A stretch of DNA of 64,000 bases from Streptomyces sp. TP-A0874 (GTDB lineage: Bacteria > Actinomycetota > Actinomycetes > Streptomycetales > Streptomycetaceae), in assembly GCF_001748085.1 (NCBI RefSeq), contig NZ_BBZK01000003.1, positions 620,001-684,000 of the forward strand, read 5' to 3'. Numbering within the stretch: position 1 is the stretch's first letter; the number at the start of each line of letters is the position of its first letter. Below the pieces are notes generated by a model. The model saw only the letters and a list, made by a program, of their open reading frames with translations, had not been told where the DNA came from and did not search any database. Shown piece by piece: positions 62,091 through 64,000 of the stretch. The translations under genes were made by a program, and so were the position numbers.

Positions 62091-63479
62091 CTAGTCGTGG
62101 GCGTGCAGCGGCTTGCCGGCCAGCGCCAGGTGCGCCTCGCCGAGAGCCTCGTTCTGCGTCGGGTGCGCGTGGATGAGCTGCGCGACCTCGGCTGGCAGCG
62201 CCTCCCAGTTGTAGATCAGCTGGGCTTCGCCGACCTGCTCGCCCATCCGGTCGCCGACCATGTGGACGCCGACCACGGCACCGTCCCGCACCTGGACGAG
62301 CTTGATCTCGCCCGCGGCCTTCAAGATCTTGCTCCGGCCGTTGCCGCCGAGGTTGTACTTGAGGGCGACGACCTTGTCGGCGCCGTACACCTCCTTGGCC
62401 TTGGCCTCGGTCATGCCCACCGAAGCGACCTCCGGGTGGCAGTAGGTCACCCGGGGCACACCGTCGTAGTCGATCGGCACGGTCTTGAGACCGGCCAGCC
62501 GCTCGGCGACGAGGATGCCCTCGGCGAAGCCGACGTGGGCGAGCTGGAGGGTGGGGATGAGGTCGCCCACCGCGGAGATCGTCGGCACGTTGGTCCGGCA
62601 GTACTCGTCGACCAGGACGTAGCCGCGGTCCATCCGGACCCCGGCCTCCTCGTAGCCCAGGCCCTCGGAGACCGGTCCCCGGCCGACGGCGACCAGGAGC
62701 AGCTCGGCGTCGTAGGTCTTGCCGTTCTCCAAGGAGACCCGGACACCGGCGTCGGTGTACTCCACGCCCGAGAAGCGGGAGCCCACCGAGAACTTGATGC
62801 CGCGCTTGCGGAAGGCACGCTCCAGCAGCTTCGAGCTGTTCTCGTCCTCGGCCGGGACGAGGTGCGGAAGCGCCTCGACCACGGTCACGTCGGCCCCGAA
62901 GGACTTCCACGCCGAGGCGAACTCGACGCCGATGACCCCGCCGCCGAGGACGATCGCGGACTGCGGCACCCGGTCCATCACCAGGGCGTGCTCCGAGGAG
63001 ATGACCCGGTTGCCGTCGATCTCCAGCCCCGGCAGCGACTTCGGCCGGGAACCGGTGGCCAGCAGGATGTGCCGGCCCTCGTACCGCTGGCCGTCCACGT
63101 CCACCGAGGTGGGCGAGGAGAGGCGGCCTTCACCGGCCACGTAGGTGACCTTGCGAGAGGCCACAAGCCCCTGCAGGCCCTTGTAGAGGCCGGAGACCAC
63201 GCCGTCCTTGTACTTGTGGACCGCCGGCATGTCAATGCCCTCGAAAGAGGTCTTGACACCGAAGCTGGCGCCATCGCGGGCCTGGTCGGCCAGCTCACCG
63301 GCGTGCAGCAGGGCCTTGGTAGGGATGCATCCGTAGTGCAGACAGGTGCCGCCCAGCTTGTCCTTCTCGATCAGGGCGACGTCCAGGCCCAGCTGAGCCG
63401 CGCGCAGCGCAGCGGCGTAACCGCCGCTGCCGCCGCCGAGGATCACTAGGTCGAAAACGGTGCTGGCGTCGTTCGCCAC
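62091..63479 (-). CDS. lpdA: Dihydrolipoyl dehydrogenase (E3)
   Basis: A 462-residue FAD/NAD disulfide oxidoreductase that reoxidises dihydrolipoyl groups of E2. FDLVILGGGSGGYAAALRAA binds FAD, the redox disulfide is in GGTCLHYGCIPTKALL, and AIVLGGGVIGVEFASAWKSF binds NAD. AVGDLIPTLQLAHVGFAEG and the catalytic HAHPTQNEALGEAH are also present. The GTG start follows GGAGGA. It is 50 bp upstream of sucB on the same strand, so E3 and E2 form an operon. Confidence 0.96.
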   Translation of the reverse strand: MANDASTVFDLVILGGGSGGYAAALRAAQLGLDVALIEKDKLGGTCLHYGCIPTKALLHAGELADQARDGASFGVKTSFEGIDMPAVHKYKDGVVSGLYKGLQGLVASRKVTYVAGEGRLSSPTSVDVDGQRYEGRHILLATGSRPKSLPGLEIDGNRVISSEHALVMDRVPQSAIVLGGGVIGVEFASAWKSFGADVTVVEALPHLVPAEDENSSKLLERAFRKRGIKFSVGSRFSGVEYTDAGVRVSLENGKTYDAELLLVAVGRGPVSEGLGYEEAGVRMDRGYVLVDEYCRTNVPTISAVGDLIPTLQLAHVGFAEGILVAERLAGLKTVPIDYDGVPRVTYCHPEVASVGMTEAKAKEVYGADKVVALKYNLGGNGRSKILKAAGEIKLVQVRDGAVVGVHMVGDRMGEQVGEAQLIYNWEALPAEVAQLIHAHPTQNEALGEAHLALAGKPLHAHD

Positions 63480-63737
63480 GTCACGTCCTCCATGCATGGG
63501 TACGCCGGAGCCGGTCTGCGGTGACCGGGCGGCGGCTGTCGTTCGGCCGCTGTGTACTCGGCTCGTATGTGTGGCTCGCTCGGTTAAGAGAGCCCGGGCC
63601 CTGTCCTGCCGGGACAACATCTTCGCACTTGTCGGCGGCAGACGGGACGCCGGGCCGGTCGCTCGGTGGACCGGAAGGCCAGGAAACCGGGTTACCGGTG
63701 CGTATCAGGTGCGGAATTCGTCCAGAGCGAACGCAAA

Positions 63738-63771
63738 CGCCCGGCCCCGGGCGATGTGCCGGGGCCGGGCG
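63738..63771. terminator. Hairpin terminator behind pepA
   Basis: CGCCCGGCCCCGG and its exact complement form a 13-bp stem with loop GCGATGTG, 66 bp after the pepA stop on the minus strand. Nothing else is recognised in the 357-bp gap 63480-63836, apart from the presumed lpdA promoter. Confidence 0.7.
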
Positions 63772-63836
63772 GATCTGGGCAGCGGTCCGGGCCCGACGGG
63801 TGCGGCCGCCGTCGGGCACCCGTTCCGGCCCGGACG

Positions 63837-64000
63837 TCAGACGAGCTCTCCGGCGGCGATCCGCTCGGCCAGCCGCACCAGGGTGCGGACGGACGAGCCG
63901 GTGCCGCCCTTGTGCGTGTAGCCGTACGGGGCGCCCTCGTGGAACGCCGGACCGGCGATGTCCAGGTGGGCCCAGGTGATGTCCTCACCGACGAACTCCT
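63837..64000 (-). CDS. pepA: Leucyl aminopeptidase, C-terminal part (runs off the window)
   Basis: The last 54 codons of a cytosolic M17 aminopeptidase. The visible end contains EFVGEDITWAHLDIAGPAFH, GYTHKGGTGSSVRTLVRLAE and the stop after AAGELV. WAHLDIAGPA and the GGTGSSVRTL helix are the standard C-terminal M17 features. The metal-binding region lies outside the window. Confidence 0.85.
   Translation of the reverse strand, partial: EFVGEDITWAHLDIAGPAFHEGAPYGYTHKGGTGSSVRTLVRLAERIAAGELV

Noticed and set aside
61196..62176. Gly/Ala-rich plus-strand frame opposite sucB
   Set aside because: It is the antisense image of the Ala/Pro linkers and lipoyl domains of sucB.
1..64000. tRNA, rRNA, prophage or replication origin
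   Set aside because: No cloverleaf with CCA-proximal features, rRNA stretch, phage structural genes or DnaA-box cluster was recognised when reading through.

Overview
The window is high-GC, densely packed DNA typical of a Streptomyces-like actinomycete. It has many GTG starts, strong GGAGG-type ribosome binding sites, uninterrupted third-position-GC coding, and a gene set that belongs together in Streptomyces chromosomes: glnA2-glnE, the malEFG cluster, glnA-RDD-DUF4191-lipA-lipB, and aceE-sucB-lpd-pepA. From memory this order follows the S. coelicolor block around SCO2241 to SCO2179. That is recollection, not a search.

Layout. 1-5.3 kb: glutamine synthetase-like glnA2 (5' end cut by the window), the GS adenylyltransferase glnE, and a PAP2 membrane phosphatase. 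5.4-14.5 kb: a maltose/maltodextrin regulon with malEFG in the middle, two related GH13 alpha-glucosidases and two closely related LacI regulators, with paired operator-like palindromes in the divergent aglA/malE promoter region. 14.5-26.3 kb: a variable stretch with TetR regulators, a Tat-exported GH89 enzyme, an oxidoreductase, a VOC protein, an MFS drug exporter with a divergent TetR, a long GAPDH, a membrane protein and an MBL-fold hydrolase.

26.4-42.5 kb is the most unusual region, a composite lanthipeptide locus. Its left edge carries relics of a C4-dicarboxylate transporter gene and an IS5-type transposase. The plus-strand arm encodes a LanL-like (class IV) synthetase with a zinc-type cyclase, two small paralogous precursor peptides, a LanD-like flavoprotein and two overlapping ABC half-transporters. 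The convergent minus-strand arm encodes a class III LanKC (RamC/AmfT-like), a SapB/AmfS-like 47-residue precursor with two S-x2-S-x3-C motifs that ends exactly on Cys, and a large LuxR-type regulator. All three leaders share an LQ-[ET]-[IM]-x-x-E-[YE]-G pattern. Only one transporter pair and one LanD are present, so the arms may share maturation and export steps (inference). The LanKC promoter region has palindromic octamers (two exact, one with a single change) spaced exactly 37 bp apart. An XRE / ImmA-type peptidase / 7-TM protein module is divergent from it.

42.6-64 kb returns to conserved core genes: glnA with a clear GlnR box, an RDD protein, DUF4191, lipoic acid synthesis (lipA, lipB), a large helix-turn-helix/TPR regulator, an FAD oxidoreductase, a TIGR01777 protein, an acetyltransferase, a DUF4240 protein, an SDR, a WYL regulator, pyruvate dehydrogenase aceE with a GntR neighbour and a palindromic operator over its putative promoter, an FMN reductase, the two-lipoyl-domain E2 (sucB-type), E3 (lpd) and the 3' end of pepA. 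Lipoate synthesis and its acceptors (the E2 lipoyl domains) therefore lie within 16 kb of each other. Nitrogen (GlnE, GlnA, GlnR site) and carbon (MalR-type and GntR-type operators) control sites are visible. No rRNA, tRNA, CRISPR array or intact insertion sequence was recognised.
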